Shown: positions 16,701 to 24,623 of the stretch, one piece after another
How the letters are laid out: every line of letters starts with the position of its first letter
How positions within the stretch are numbered: position 1 is the first letter of the stretch
Notes under the pieces: generated by a model
Seen by the model: only the letters and a program-made list of their open reading frames with translations
What the model was told of the DNA's origin: nothing
Databases searched by the model: none
NCBI RefSeq assembly: GCF_902859595.1
Contig: NZ_CADIJQ010000004.1
Coordinates: 310,001-374,000, forward strand
DNA from: Achromobacter kerstersii
GTDB taxonomy: Bacteria; Pseudomonadota; Gammaproteobacteria; Burkholderiales; Burkholderiaceae_B
Direction of reading: 5' to 3'
Length of the DNA: 64,000 bases
Position numbers and translations under genes: made by a program

Positions 16701-19700
16701 CTTCAACCAAGCCACCGACGCCGACTACGCGGGCAAGTTGTCCGGCAGCGGCACGTTCGAGAAGACCGGCGCGGGCATGCTGAGCCTGAACGCGGACAGC
16801 AGCGCGTTCACCGGCACCACGAACGTCACCAGCGGCACGCTGATCGTCACCAACAAACTCGGCGGCGATGCGAATGTGACCAGCGGCCGCCTGCATGTGA
16901 ACGGCACCTTGAGCGGCAACGCCGCCATTGGCAACAACGTCATCCTGTCTGGCGCCGGCACCATCGGCCAGAACGTCACGTTGACGGGCGGCATCCTGCA
17001 AGGCACGCAAGGCAAAACGTTGAAGATCGGCGGCGACCTCACGCTGGATAGCGCCAGCCAGGTCAACGTCGCGCTGGGCCGCGCCCCGTCCGGCGCGCTG
17101 TTCAATGTCGGTGGCGACCTGGCCTTGGCCGGCACGCTGAACATCACCGATCAAGGCGCATTCGGCGCGGGGGTCTACCGCCTGTTCGACTATGGCGGCG
17201 CGCTGACCACCAACACGCTGGCCATCGGCACCGCCCCCACGGGCATCACCGCCAATGACTTGCGCATCCAGACCGCCGTCAACGGCCAGGTCAACCTGAT
17301 GTCCACCGCGGGCGCCACGCTGAGCTTCTGGGACGGGAGTAACACCGCGCGGCGCGATAACGGCGTCATCGACGGCGGCGCGGGCACCTGGCGCACGGAT
17401 GGGCTGAACTGGACCAACGCAGACGGCACCCTCAACGGCCGCTTCCAACCCAACCCGACTTTCGCGGTGTTCCAAGGCACGGCAGGCACGGTATCTGTCG
17501 ATGCGACGGCCGGCGGCGTGGCTGTGACGGGCATGCAGATCGCGACCAGCGGTTACCGCATCGAAGGCGATCCGATTGCATTGGCGGGCGGCGCGGAAAC
17601 CATTTTGCGCGTGGGTTCGGGCGTGGCGTCCAGCTCGGCCACCTCCGGCACCATCGCCTCCAGCCTGACCGGCGCGAGCAAGCTCGTGAAGGCCGACTAC
17701 GGCACGCTGGTGCTGGCAGGCAGCAACACGTACACGGGTGGCACCGAAGTTCGCGCGGGCACCTTGTCCGTGTCGTCCGACGCGAATCTGGGCGCGGCCG
17801 CAGGCGGGTTGACGTTCAATGGCGGCGCGCTCGCCACTACGGCAAGCTTTGATTCCGCGCGCGCCGTCACGCTGACGCAGGCCGGCGCCATCACGGTGGC
17901 GGCAGGCACCTCACTGGGCTTGCAAGGCGCCATCGGCGGCACGGGCACCCTGCAAAAGCTGGGCGCAGGCACCTTGACGCTGACGGGCGCCAACAGCTAC
18001 GGCAACACGCAAGTGCTAGCCGGCACGCTGGTGGGCGATGCGGCCTCTGTGCGAGGCGACCTGGCGAACGAAGGCTCCGTCGTGTTCAAACAGGCCACCG
18101 ATGCCAGCTACGCCGGCTATATCTCCGGCAACGGTTCGATGGTCAAGCAAGGCGCGGGCGAATTGACGTTGACCGGCATCAGCGGTCAGAACTGGCGCGT
18201 TGATGCGGGCACCCTTACGGCTCGCGCAGGACGCTACACCGGCAATACGATGATTGCCTCGGGCGCCACGTTGCACTTTGATCAAACGGCGGGCTCCTCT
18301 TACGACAGCGTGCTGTCTGGCGCAGGCCGGCTCACCAAGACCGGCACGGGCGCGCTGACGCTGACGGCCGACAGCAGCGCCTTCACCGGCAGCACCGACG
18401 TGCAAGCCGGCACGCTGATGGTGTTGAACAAGCTTGGCGGCGATGCTTCGATCACGGGCGGGCTTCTGTACATTACTGGCGAGCTGGACGGCAATGCGGC
18501 GATCAGCGGTGGCGGCACGCTGTTCAACGGTGGCCGTATCACGGGCAACGCCACGCTGGCAGGCGGCGTGCTGCTCGCCGAGCAAGGGTCCCAGCTTTCC
18601 ATTGGCGGCGACTTGACGCTGGATAGCGCCACCCAGGTCAACGTGGAACTGGGCCGCGCGCCCACCCCGGCCTCGGCCTTGTTTAATGTGGGCGGCAACC
18701 TGACCTTGGCCGGCACCTTGAACGTGACCGATAGCGGCGGGTTTGGCGCGGGCATTTATCGCCTGTTCGACTACGGCGGCAACCTGGTGGACAACGGCCT
18801 GACCGTGGGCGCCACGCCGGCTGGCGTCGCCGCCGGCGCGCTGACGCTGCAAACCGCGGTGCGTGGCCAGGTCAACCTGGCGTCAACGTCCGGCGCCACG
18901 CTGAGCTTCTGGGACGGCAGCAATACCGCCCGCCACGACAACGGCGTTATCGACGGCGGCTCGGGCACGTGGCGCGCCGATGGCCGCAACTGGGCCAACA
19001 TGGACGGCACGCTGAACGGCGTGTTCCAGCCCAACCCCACGTTCGCCATCTTCCAAGGCACGGCGGGCACGGTCACGGTCGACAACTCGGCCGGCGCAAT
19101 CGGCGTCACCGGCATGCAGATCGTCACTGACGGCTATCGCATCCAAGGCGACGACATCGCGCTGCAAGGGTCTGGCGGCGAGAGCATCATCCGCGTGGGC
19201 GCGGGATCAAGTGCGGACGCCGCCACGACCGGCACCATCGCATCCCGCCTGACCGGCGCCAGCAAGCTGGCCAAGACCGATTACGGCACGCTGGTGCTGA
19301 CCGCAGACAACACCTACACCGGCGGCACCGATGTGCGCCTGGGCGCCTTGTCGGTGGCGAAGGACGCGAACCTGGGCGCAGCCGCAGGCGGCCTGACGCT
19401 AAGCGGCGGCGTGCTGGCCACGACGGCCAGCTTCGATACGAACCGCGCGGTGTCGATCACGCGATCGAGCGGCATCGATGTGGCGTCCGGCACGACGTTC
19501 GGCCTGGCTGGCGCCATCACTGGCAGCGGTGACGTAACCAAGACCGGCGCGGGCATGCTCACCGTGTCGGGCGACGGCAGCGCCTACACCGGCAACGCGC
19601 TGGTGCAATCGGGCGTCTTGAACATCGCGTCAGCCGGCAAGCTCGGTGGCACGCTGACGCTGGCCAACGGCGCGCTGCTGCAAGGCGCGGGCCAGGTGGG

Positions 19701-21228
19701 CGCGACCACGCTGCAAAGCGGTGCGATTCTTGCGCCGGGCAACGTCAACGGCACGCTGAACGTCGCGGGCGACCTGACGTTCATGCCGGGTTCGGTCTAC
19801 CAAGTGGCGGCTGACCCGGCCTCGTCCGCCAGCGCCCGTGTGGTGGTGAGCGGCGTGGCGAACCTTGCCGGTTCCGTCGTGCACGTCGGGCCGGAAGGCG
19901 GCTTTGAAAGCACGCGTCAGTACACGATCCTGACGGCGGGCGCCATCAACGGCCAGTTCAACACCGTGTCGTCCAACTACGCGTTCCTGGACCCGGCGTT
20001 GCGCTACGGCGCGCAGGACGTCACGCTGCAACTCGGCCGCAAGCAAGTGCAAGGCGACCCGGCAACGCCTAGCCGTCCGATCGCGTTCGCGGACGCCGCA
20101 CGCACCGGCAACCAGCGCGCCGTGGCCAACGCGCTGGACAGCCTGCCGTCGGGCAATGCGCTGCACGAGTACATCCTGACCTTGCCGGAAGGCGCACCCG
20201 CTGCCGCCTTCAACAGCCTGTCGGGCGAAGCGCACGCCAGCGTCGCGTCCAGCCTGATGGGTTCCATCAACACCGTGCGCACGCTGCCGCTGTCGCACCT
20301 GCGCGCCAACCTGAATGCAGGCATGCGTCCGGGCGCACCCACGGCGCAAGCCGGCGGCACGCTGTCCGCGTCCGCCTTGCCCTCGTCGAACGCGCAGCCC
20401 GCCTGGGCGGAGCTCGTGGGCAACTGGCAAACGCAGAACGCCACCGACAACACCGCGCAAGTCCGTCAGCACACCGGCGGCGTCTTCGCCGGCGCCGACC
20501 ATGCGGTGGGCAACGGCTGGCGCGTGGGCGGCGCGGTTGGCTACACCGACAGCAAGATCCGTGTTGACGACCTGGCCTCGAAGGCGGACGTGTCCGGCTA
20601 CAGCGCGGCCATCTATGGCGGCAAGTCGTTTGACGCGGGCGCGGGCAAGCTGAACCTGCTGGTCGGCACGTCCTACACCTGGCACGACGTCAACACGGAA
20701 CGCTACGCGACGGTTGCTGGCGCATCGCAAAAGCTCACCGCCGACTACGGCGCCAGCACCACCCAGCTCTTCACCGAACTGGGCTATGCGATGCCCTTGT
20801 CCGATCGCACCACCCTGGAACCCTTCGCGGGCGTGGCGTGGAGCGATCTGCGCAGCCGCAGCTTCCAGGAGACGGGCGGTTCGGCAGCCTTGACCGGCCA
20901 GAGCAGCAGCGACAAGCAAACCAGCAGCACGCTGGGCGTCCGCGCGCAAACGGACTTCACGCTGGCAGGCGCCGAAGGCCGCCTGCGCGGCACGCTGGGC
21001 TGGCGCCATGCGTTTGGCGACGTGTTGCCGCAGTCCACCATGGCGTTTGACGGCGGCCAGGCGTTCACCGTGGCGGGCGCGCCCATCGCGCGCAACGCGG
21101 CGGTGGCGGAGCTGGGCGCGGAAGTGGCCGTGTCGCGCAATGCGTCGCTGGGCTTGAACTACAGCGGCCAGTACGGCGGCGGCAACCGCGAACATGCGGG
21201 GTCGTTGAACGTGCGCTGGCGCTATTGA
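13735..21228 (+). CDS. Giant autotransporter adhesin (type Va) with extended signal peptide and repeated passenger modules
   Basis: The 2497-residue protein starts with an extended signal peptide region (MNKTFCSIWNPSLGAWVAAP), then charged residues and a hydrophobic core ending at QAT near residue 63. The passenger (to about 2150) is rich in G, T, N and S and built from autotransporter-associated beta-strand repeats such as GTLVLGGNNTYTGGT, predicting a long beta-helix. A ~525-residue module occurs twice in full and once in part. A linker leads to a C-terminal beta-barrel (about 2222-2497) beginning PAWAELVGNW and ending in the terminal aromatic of NVRWRY. It would be exported by Sec, assembled by BAM and displayed on the surface. 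Adhesion is the usual role; the target is unknown. RGD tripeptides occur at residues 915-917 and 1440-1442. Confidence 0.95.
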   Translation: MNKTFCSIWNPSLGAWVAAPETARVRGKSATRGAAGHIAGPQTRSMPRKRSLVVAMAAVCGLFGYLPAAQATCSPGFSTGARVICTGFDFSLNSFFSNMDVTVASGAEVNVILGDPSALTLSGNNTRFTNLGTVQPSGNPSTMLASGVTIGNANNSIVSVTNLGVIKGTVGVLGVNLPTVQGVALNIQNGAFGTTTVTNSGTLSSMPLLGISMATADAPVVAISGGGQVSMTNTGTIAGRVAFEASAGGNEFTNTGTIAGSVSLGAGKGPNQFTAITGSWVSQGAGLMDALPVQNSTTMAFAKAGLVDGGVGGNNTLTLQNAIGGGSGTAGSGSISSATYVNFTNLIVRSGTWNLSGPVLTGTTTTTLNGGRLIVDNAAALGAGAVTANGGALLAGASTLTLSNAIGLGVSGLTVSGSNALILGGVLSGAGGLTQSGSGTLTLQADNTYAGTTTVSGGILQLGTGGTTGSLGTGAIVNNGQVALVRSNNATLSNAFSGAGTIVKNGTGVASLTGDSSAFTGSTTVSSGGLTVSNKLGGDVTVSLGATLAGSGTISGNVGVSGGTLQGTQGQTLTIGGNLDVSDAQINVALGAAGSSAALFDVGGSVTLDNATLNVTDLGGLGTGVYRLFDYGTTASGSVRFGSMPAGVGAGSLGLQFLWGKVNLVSTVGTVFDYWDGDTAGSHTNGAVNGGSGVWNASNSNWTTSDGATNGTFATPSFATFKGVAGVVTVDASAGAIGVKGITIGTDGYVIEGDSIALQGGSQTTIGVGNGTPASSAFTGTINASLTGASKLFKSDYGTLVLGGNNTYTGGTDIQFGTLSVSADNNLGAANTGVAMVGGTLATTASFNTNRNIALTQDGAINVATGTQLGLTGTVSGSGALIKQGAGTLELTGANTYGSTRVQAGTLIGNSASIRGDLQNAGTVIFDQTWDDSVSGMLLGSGAITKRGAGILTLNGLNTLNWKIEDGTLVSDVTRYSANATIGAAGTLRFNQATDADYAGKLSGSGTFEKTGAGMLSLNADSSAFTGTTNVTSGTLIVTNKLGGDANVTSGRLHVNGTLSGNAAIGNNVILSGAGTIGQNVTLTGGILQGTQGKTLKIGGDLTLDSASQVNVALGRAPSGALFNVGGDLALAGTLNITDQGAFGAGVYRLFDYGGALTTNTLAIGTAPTGITANDLRIQTAVNGQVNLMSTAGATLSFWDGSNTARRDNGVIDGGAGTWRTDGLNWTNADGTLNGRFQPNPTFAVFQGTAGTVSVDATAGGVAVTGMQIATSGYRIEGDPIALAGGAETILRVGSGVASSSATSGTIASSLTGASKLVKADYGTLVLAGSNTYTGGTEVRAGTLSVSSDANLGAAAGGLTFNGGALATTASFDSARAVTLTQAGAITVAAGTSLGLQGAIGGTGTLQKLGAGTLTLTGANSYGNTQVLAGTLVGDAASVRGDLANEGSVVFKQATDASYAGYISGNGSMVKQGAGELTLTGISGQNWRVDAGTLTARAGRYTGNTMIASGATLHFDQTAGSSYDSVLSGAGRLTKTGTGALTLTADSSAFTGSTDVQAGTLMVLNKLGGDASITGGLLYITGELDGNAAISGGGTLFNGGRITGNATLAGGVLLAEQGSQLSIGGDLTLDSATQVNVELGRAPTPASALFNVGGNLTLAGTLNVTDSGGFGAGIYRLFDYGGNLVDNGLTVGATPAGVAAGALTLQTAVRGQVNLASTSGATLSFWDGSNTARHDNGVIDGGSGTWRADGRNWANMDGTLNGVFQPNPTFAIFQGTAGTVTVDNSAGAIGVTGMQIVTDGYRIQGDDIALQGSGGESIIRVGAGSSADAATTGTIASRLTGASKLAKTDYGTLVLTADNTYTGGTDVRLGALSVAKDANLGAAAGGLTLSGGVLATTASFDTNRAVSITRSSGIDVASGTTFGLAGAITGSGDVTKTGAGMLTVSGDGSAYTGNALVQSGVLNIASAGKLGGTLTLANGALLQGAGQVGATTLQSGAILAPGNVNGTLNVAGDLTFMPGSVYQVAADPASSASARVVVSGVANLAGSVVHVGPEGGFESTRQYTILTAGAINGQFNTVSSNYAFLDPALRYGAQDVTLQLGRKQVQGDPATPSRPIAFADAARTGNQRAVANALDSLPSGNALHEYILTLPEGAPAAAFNSLSGEAHASVASSLMGSINTVRTLPLSHLRANLNAGMRPGAPTAQAGGTLSASALPSSNAQPAWAELVGNWQTQNATDNTAQVRQHTGGVFAGADHAVGNGWRVGGAVGYTDSKIRVDDLASKADVSGYSAAIYGGKSFDAGAGKLNLLVGTSYTWHDVNTERYATVAGASQKLTADYGASTTQLFTELGYAMPLSDRTTLEPFAGVAWSDLRSRSFQETGGSAALTGQSSSDKQTSSTLGVRAQTDFTLAGAEGRLRGTLGWRHAFGDVLPQSTMAFDGGQAFTVAGAPIARNAAVAELGAEVAVSRNASLGLNYSGQYGGGNREHAGSLNVRWRY
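15751..17325 (+). repeat. Passenger module 1 (~525 codons)
   Basis: The module runs from the FDYWDGD motif through TLVLGGNNTYTGGT, a central SIRGDLQN segment, SSAFTGTTNV and VYRLFDYG to just before the next WDG motif. Its later half also matches the sequence before 15751, so the passenger reads as half-module B followed by A-B, A-B and a partial A. Confidence 0.85.
17326..18906 (+). repeat. Passenger module 2 (~527 codons)
   Basis: It starts at SFWDGSNTARRDNGVIDGG and repeats the order of module 1, with a second RGD (SVRGDLAN) at the equivalent position. It is closer to module 3 than to module 1, suggesting the 2/3 duplication is more recent (inference by eye). Confidence 0.85.
18907..19600 (+). 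repeat. Passenger module 3 (partial)
   Basis: It starts at SFWDGSNTARHDNGVIDGG and follows modules 1 and 2 through DYGTLVLTADNTYTGGT and TTASFDTNRAV, then departs into the linker before the barrel. The RGD-bearing portion is absent. Confidence 0.8.
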
Positions 21229-21245
21229 AGCCCGCTGCGATGAGC

Positions 21246-21276
21246 AAAAAGGGACGCTGATGGCGTCCCTTTTTTT
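21246..21276. terminator. Bidirectional rho-independent terminator
   Basis: GGGACGC (21251-21257) pairs with GCGTCCC (21263-21269) around a 5-base loop, flanked by an A-run on the left and a T-run on the right. It serves both the autotransporter and the convergent DJ-1/PfpI gene. Confidence 0.9.
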
Positions 21277-21288
21277 GCTGTGCTGGCC

Positions 21289-21840
21289 CTACCGCTTGGC
21301 CGCCTGCAATACCTCGATGAAGGCGCGGTTGAACGCCGGGATGTCGTCGGGCTTGCGGCTGGAAACCAGAACGCCATCCACCACCACTTCCTGATCCACC
21401 CACTCGGCGCCGGCATTCTTCAGGTCGTCCTGCAAGGACGGCCAACTGGTCATCTTGCGGCCCTTGACCACGCCTGACGAAATCAGCAGCCATGCGCCGT
21501 GGCAGATCACCGCCACCGGCTTGCCGGCGTCGAACATCGCGCGCACCAACTCCTGCGCCTTGGGGTGCATGCGGATTTCATCGGCGTTGACCACGCCGCC
21601 GGGCAGCAGCAGCGCGTCGAACACCTCGGGTTCGGTGGCGGCCTGCAAGAACGTCAGGTCAACCGGAAAGCGGTCGCCCGGCTTGTCGTGATGCATCCCC
21701 AGAATCGGGTCGGTGCGCGCCGACACCAGCACGGTGCGTGCGCCTTCCGCCTGAAGGCTGTGGCGCGGCCCCGTTAATTCGACTTGTTCAAATCCGTCGA
21801 CGGCCAGCATCGCGACGTTGAGATCGTTGAGTGTTCCCAT
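21289..21840 (-). CDS. DJ-1/PfpI family protein (class I glutamine amidotransferase-like)
   Basis: The 183-residue protein carries the DJ-1/PfpI nucleophile elbow in VICHGAW (C113, H114), the conserved LLLPGG (residues 78-82) and Glu near residue 19-21. Relatives include PfpI peptidase/YhbO-type stress proteins with deglycase or chaperone activity. The ATG at 21840 has an AGGGAA site; the 48-codon extension upstream is not family-like. It stands alone with its own promoter in the 184 bases before the next gene. Confidence 0.92.
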   Translation of the reverse strand: MGTLNDLNVAMLAVDGFEQVELTGPRHSLQAEGARTVLVSARTDPILGMHHDKPGDRFPVDLTFLQAATEPEVFDALLLPGGVVNADEIRMHPKAQELVRAMFDAGKPVAVICHGAWLLISSGVVKGRKMTSWPSLQDDLKNAGAEWVDQEVVVDGVLVSSRKPDDIPAFNRAFIEVLQAAKR

Positions 21841-22024
21841 GGTTTTTCCCTGTGTTGGTTGAGACCTGTGCGCAGGGCTTTCAGCAATCGCCATGCCACG
21901 GCCGGCAGACACCGCTCGCTCAGGCACGCGGCTTGCTGTAGTGCCCGAGCCCGTCACCACGGACCCTTCCCTTTCCCCCTCCACTCTTTAATCGTTGTGG
22001 TATTGCTCAACCGCCGAGACTGCC

Positions 22025-22336
22025 ATGAACTCGCCCGAACTTCTCCCTCTACCGTCGACTGCGGTCGGCAACATCATCACCGTCCGCCTTGCGCCGCAAG
22101 TCACCGCGGCTGCGTCCGCCCCGACGCCGCAAGCGGCCAACGACAGCGTGCTGACGGATGTTCGCGTCGGCGCGATGCTGCCGCCGATCAGTGTCCCGGC
22201 CATCCCGATTTCCCTGCATCCGAAAGCCCCCCGCCCGTTGCGGGTACCGCCAGCCATTGCGCTGGCGGTTGCATTCTGGATGCTGGGCAGCGCCATATTA
22301 TTGACGCTGGCCCTGGCCTACCGTTTCGTTTCCTGA
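22025..22336 (+). CDS. Small hypothetical protein with C-terminal membrane helix
   Basis: The 103-residue reading frame has GC-rich third positions like its neighbours. It has a proline/alanine-rich soluble N-terminal part and one hydrophobic helix at the very end (about residues 78-101), giving a tail-anchored topology. I do not recognise the family. The ribosome binding site is weak. It is convergent with the BON-domain gene. Confidence 0.55.
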   Translation: MNSPELLPLPSTAVGNIITVRLAPQVTAAASAPTPQAANDSVLTDVRVGAMLPPISVPAIPISLHPKAPRPLRVPPAIALAVAFWMLGSAILLTLALAYRFVS

Positions 22337-22358
22337 CGGCGCGGCGACAGGGGTGACG

Positions 22359-23150
22359 TCATGCCGACGCCGCCCCTTTTTCCGCTGCACCGGCAACGCG
22401 AATCCGGTTATCCACATCCTGCACGCCCACGCACGCATCTGCGCAATCTTCGATGCGATGCTTGGTGCGGCGGTCACGCACGGTGCCTTCCAGCGTGACG
22501 CAGCCATCCGCCACGGCCACCGACACATCGCTGACATCCAGACCGCTGTGCGCCAGGTGTTCGCAGACGTTTTCGCGCACGCGTTCGTCGGTGCGCGTAT
22601 AGCCTTTGGGGTCGGTGCGCCGCGAGCCGCGATCCCGCCATGCCGTCGGCCCGCGGTTGTAGCCACCACGCTCGGCGGTTTCAAAAGACGCCTCGGGTTC
22701 ATCCGCCCATTGCGGACGGTCGCCGTAGTAACCGCCTTCGTCGTCGCCATAAGAAGTGGGGCCGCTGTACGTCGGCTGGCGCGATCCGTACACCTGCTCG
22801 CGCTGGTAGGACGGGTCTTGACCGCTGAAACCGCCGTAGCTGCTTTGGCTGGGGTCGGCGCTGCGGCTGCGCACGCGGTCACGCGTTTCGCGCGTACCCG
22901 GTGCGCGGCTTGTGCCTTCGCCCTGGTAGCCGAATGAGGGCGCCGGGTCACGCCAGGGTTCCTGGTTGCCGGCGTGTTGCTGCCTGCGCGCATCCCAGGC
23001 GGGGTCACGCGGCGCTTGCCCGCCCTGCCGTCCCCGTTGCTGCGCCTGGCGGTAGGGGTCGCGGGCCTGCGGGGCGCTCGCGTCGTGGCCGACATTGCGG
23101 TTGAAATCATCCTCGTCGTCACGCCACGGATATCGTTGGTCACGGTTCAT
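22359..23150 (-). CDS. BON-domain protein with long disordered N-terminus
   Basis: Of 263 residues, about the first 180 are low-complexity and hydrophilic (rich in R, D, G, Q, S, Y), and the last ~70 form a BON domain (RVRENVCEHLAHSGLDVSDV then TLEGTVRDRRTKHRIEDCAD and VDNRIRV). BON domains bind phospholipid or other envelope components and occur in stress-related proteins. No signal peptide is visible, so it is probably cytoplasmic. The start at 23150 is well supported by GAGGAGG 7 bases upstream; the open frame continues upstream to 23894 without that support. Confidence 0.85.
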   Translation of the reverse strand: MNRDQRYPWRDDEDDFNRNVGHDASAPQARDPYRQAQQRGRQGGQAPRDPAWDARRQQHAGNQEPWRDPAPSFGYQGEGTSRAPGTRETRDRVRSRSADPSQSSYGGFSGQDPSYQREQVYGSRQPTYSGPTSYGDDEGGYYGDRPQWADEPEASFETAERGGYNRGPTAWRDRGSRRTDPKGYTRTDERVRENVCEHLAHSGLDVSDVSVAVADGCVTLEGTVRDRRTKHRIEDCADACVGVQDVDNRIRVAGAAEKGAASA

Positions 23151-23347
23151 GTTCAGCCTCCTCAAAGTGGGTGTGCTGCCGCGCCTGCGCAGAGGTTCCG
23201 CGCGGGCGCGCTCAGCCATTCGCGCAGCAAGTGGTGTGCCGGACGGCCGGCGAAGACAACGCACGAACCCGGCGCTTCGGCGTTCACGCACCGTGCGTCC
23301 GGCAGTTCTTACAAGCCGGGTAAGAAGTACCGCGATGGGCTGCGGCT

Positions 23348-24025
23348 TCAGCGGGTTTTCCGGGGCTGATTCCACCCTTCCCGCAGCGCGCTGGCGAAGC
23401 CGCCCTCCACGCGCGAATAGGGACGTGCGCTGGTCGTGACCCGTGGCAGGCTCGTCCAGGCGATACGCGCGCCGCCTTCTTCCAGCTTGTCGACCAGCGC
23501 CTGGTCTTCGCTGCACGACAGCGCGGCGAAGCCGCCGATGCGCCGGTACGCGTTTGCCTCGATGCCCAGGTTGGCGCCGTGTACGTGGCGGTGTCCATCG
23601 CGGTCCTGGTAGTGCTGGGCAAAGCGTTTGCGCGCGGATGCCGCGTGAACACCATGCGCGGCCCAGCCCGACACGGCCACCGTGCCGCACACGACTTCCG
23701 CCTCCAGGGAAAGCTGGTCCACCAGCCAGCCGGCCGACACGCGGGTGTCTGCGTCGGTAAAGGCCAGCCACCGCGCGCCGGCGTCCAGCAGATGCTGCGC
23801 ACCCAATGCGCGCGCCACGCCCACGTTGCGGGCTTGAATGCTCAGGCAATGGACGGGCCAGGCGGCAGATACGGTGGCGGTGCGGTCGCGGCAATGGTCC
23901 AGCACCACCACAATTTTCACCGGCTCCGCGCGCAGGCCCGGATGCCGCGCCGCCCGGGTGACGGCGCGTAAACAGGTGGCGATGGCCTTCTCTTCGTTGT
24001 GCGCGGGGATGCAGATTCCGATCAT
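23348..24025 (-). CDS. Family 2 glycosyltransferase (GT-A fold)
   Basis: The 225-residue protein starts MIGICIPAHNEEKAIATCL, the nucleotide-sugar binding start of GT2, with a DxD-type motif in AFTDADTRVS and a later ANLGIEANAYRRIGGF acceptor/ED region. No membrane segment is seen. It follows the methyltransferase gene by 10 bases, with AGGAAG before the start. The substrate is unknown. Confidence 0.9.
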   Translation of the reverse strand: MIGICIPAHNEEKAIATCLRAVTRAARHPGLRAEPVKIVVVLDHCRDRTATVSAAWPVHCLSIQARNVGVARALGAQHLLDAGARWLAFTDADTRVSAGWLVDQLSLEAEVVCGTVAVSGWAAHGVHAASARKRFAQHYQDRDGHRHVHGANLGIEANAYRRIGGFAALSCSEDQALVDKLEEGGARIAWTSLPRVTTSARPYSRVEGGFASALREGWNQPRKTR

Positions 24026-24035
24026 GGCTCGCTTC

Positions 24036-24623
24036 CTAGGATTGCCTGCGCCAAAGATCCAGGCGGAATGCGTCTTCGCGATGCTGCGCTTGGGCGGTGA
24101 GTCCGGGCAGCGCCGCCATCGTGTCATGGATGACATCGGTGGACTGCACGCGGTCATTGAAGTCCGGTCGCCAGTGGCAGGCGATCAGCTCGCCGCCGCT
24201 GGCCAGCGACGAATCCACCGCATTCAGGAATTGCGTCAACGCCCCATCATCCAGGTAGTACGCCAGCTCAGACACCACGATAAGATCGAAACCGCCCGGC
24301 GGTATCGGCGGCCATTCCCAGGGCAAGTCCAAGGCCATGACGTCGACATGGCGGATGCCGTCGGCGGCCAGACGCGCGCGGCAACGGCCGATGGCCGCGC
24401 TGGCCACATCCACCGCGCACAGGCGCGCACAACGCGGCGCCAGACGGCGCGTCATCTCGCCGTTGCCGCAGCCCGGCTCGAACGCATGCAGATAGTTTTC
24501 GCGGCCCAGCGTGGCCAGCAACAGTTCGCGCTTGCGGCGTTCATACCAGGCGCTGGCCACATGCCAGGGGTCGGCATGCGCGCGGTACAGATGTTCGAAA
24601 TGATGCGTGTCTATAGCGCCCAT
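24036..24623 (-). CDS. NodS-like SAM-dependent methyltransferase
   Basis: The 195-residue protein has the NodS pattern HFEHLYRAHADPWHVASAWYERRKRELLL followed by the SAM-binding motif FEPGCGNGEMT. NodS itself N-methylates a chitooligosaccharide backbone in rhizobia; the substrate here is unknown. The start overlaps the acyl-CoA dehydrogenase stop by 13 bases, so the genes are coupled with that dehydrogenase and the glycosyltransferase. Confidence 0.9.
   Translation of the reverse strand: MGAIDTHHFEHLYRAHADPWHVASAWYERRKRELLLATLGRENYLHAFEPGCGNGEMTRRLAPRCARLCAVDVASAAIGRCRARLAADGIRHVDVMALDLPWEWPPIPPGGFDLIVVSELAYYLDDGALTQFLNAVDSSLASGGELIACHWRPDFNDRVQSTDVIHDTMAALPGLTAQAQHREDAFRLDLWRRQS

Noticed and set aside
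15697..17475. 592-codon open frame antisense to the autotransporter (and a 521-codon one at 19630-21195)
   Set aside because: They are mirror frames of a repetitive GC-rich gene with few stop trinucleotides; no ribosome binding site or family motif, and the sense protein is certain.
22359..23894. 511-codon reading of the BON-domain frame
   Set aside because: The upstream 248 codons overlap the glycosyltransferase gene out of frame and are Arg-rich; GAGGAGG before 23150 marks the real start.
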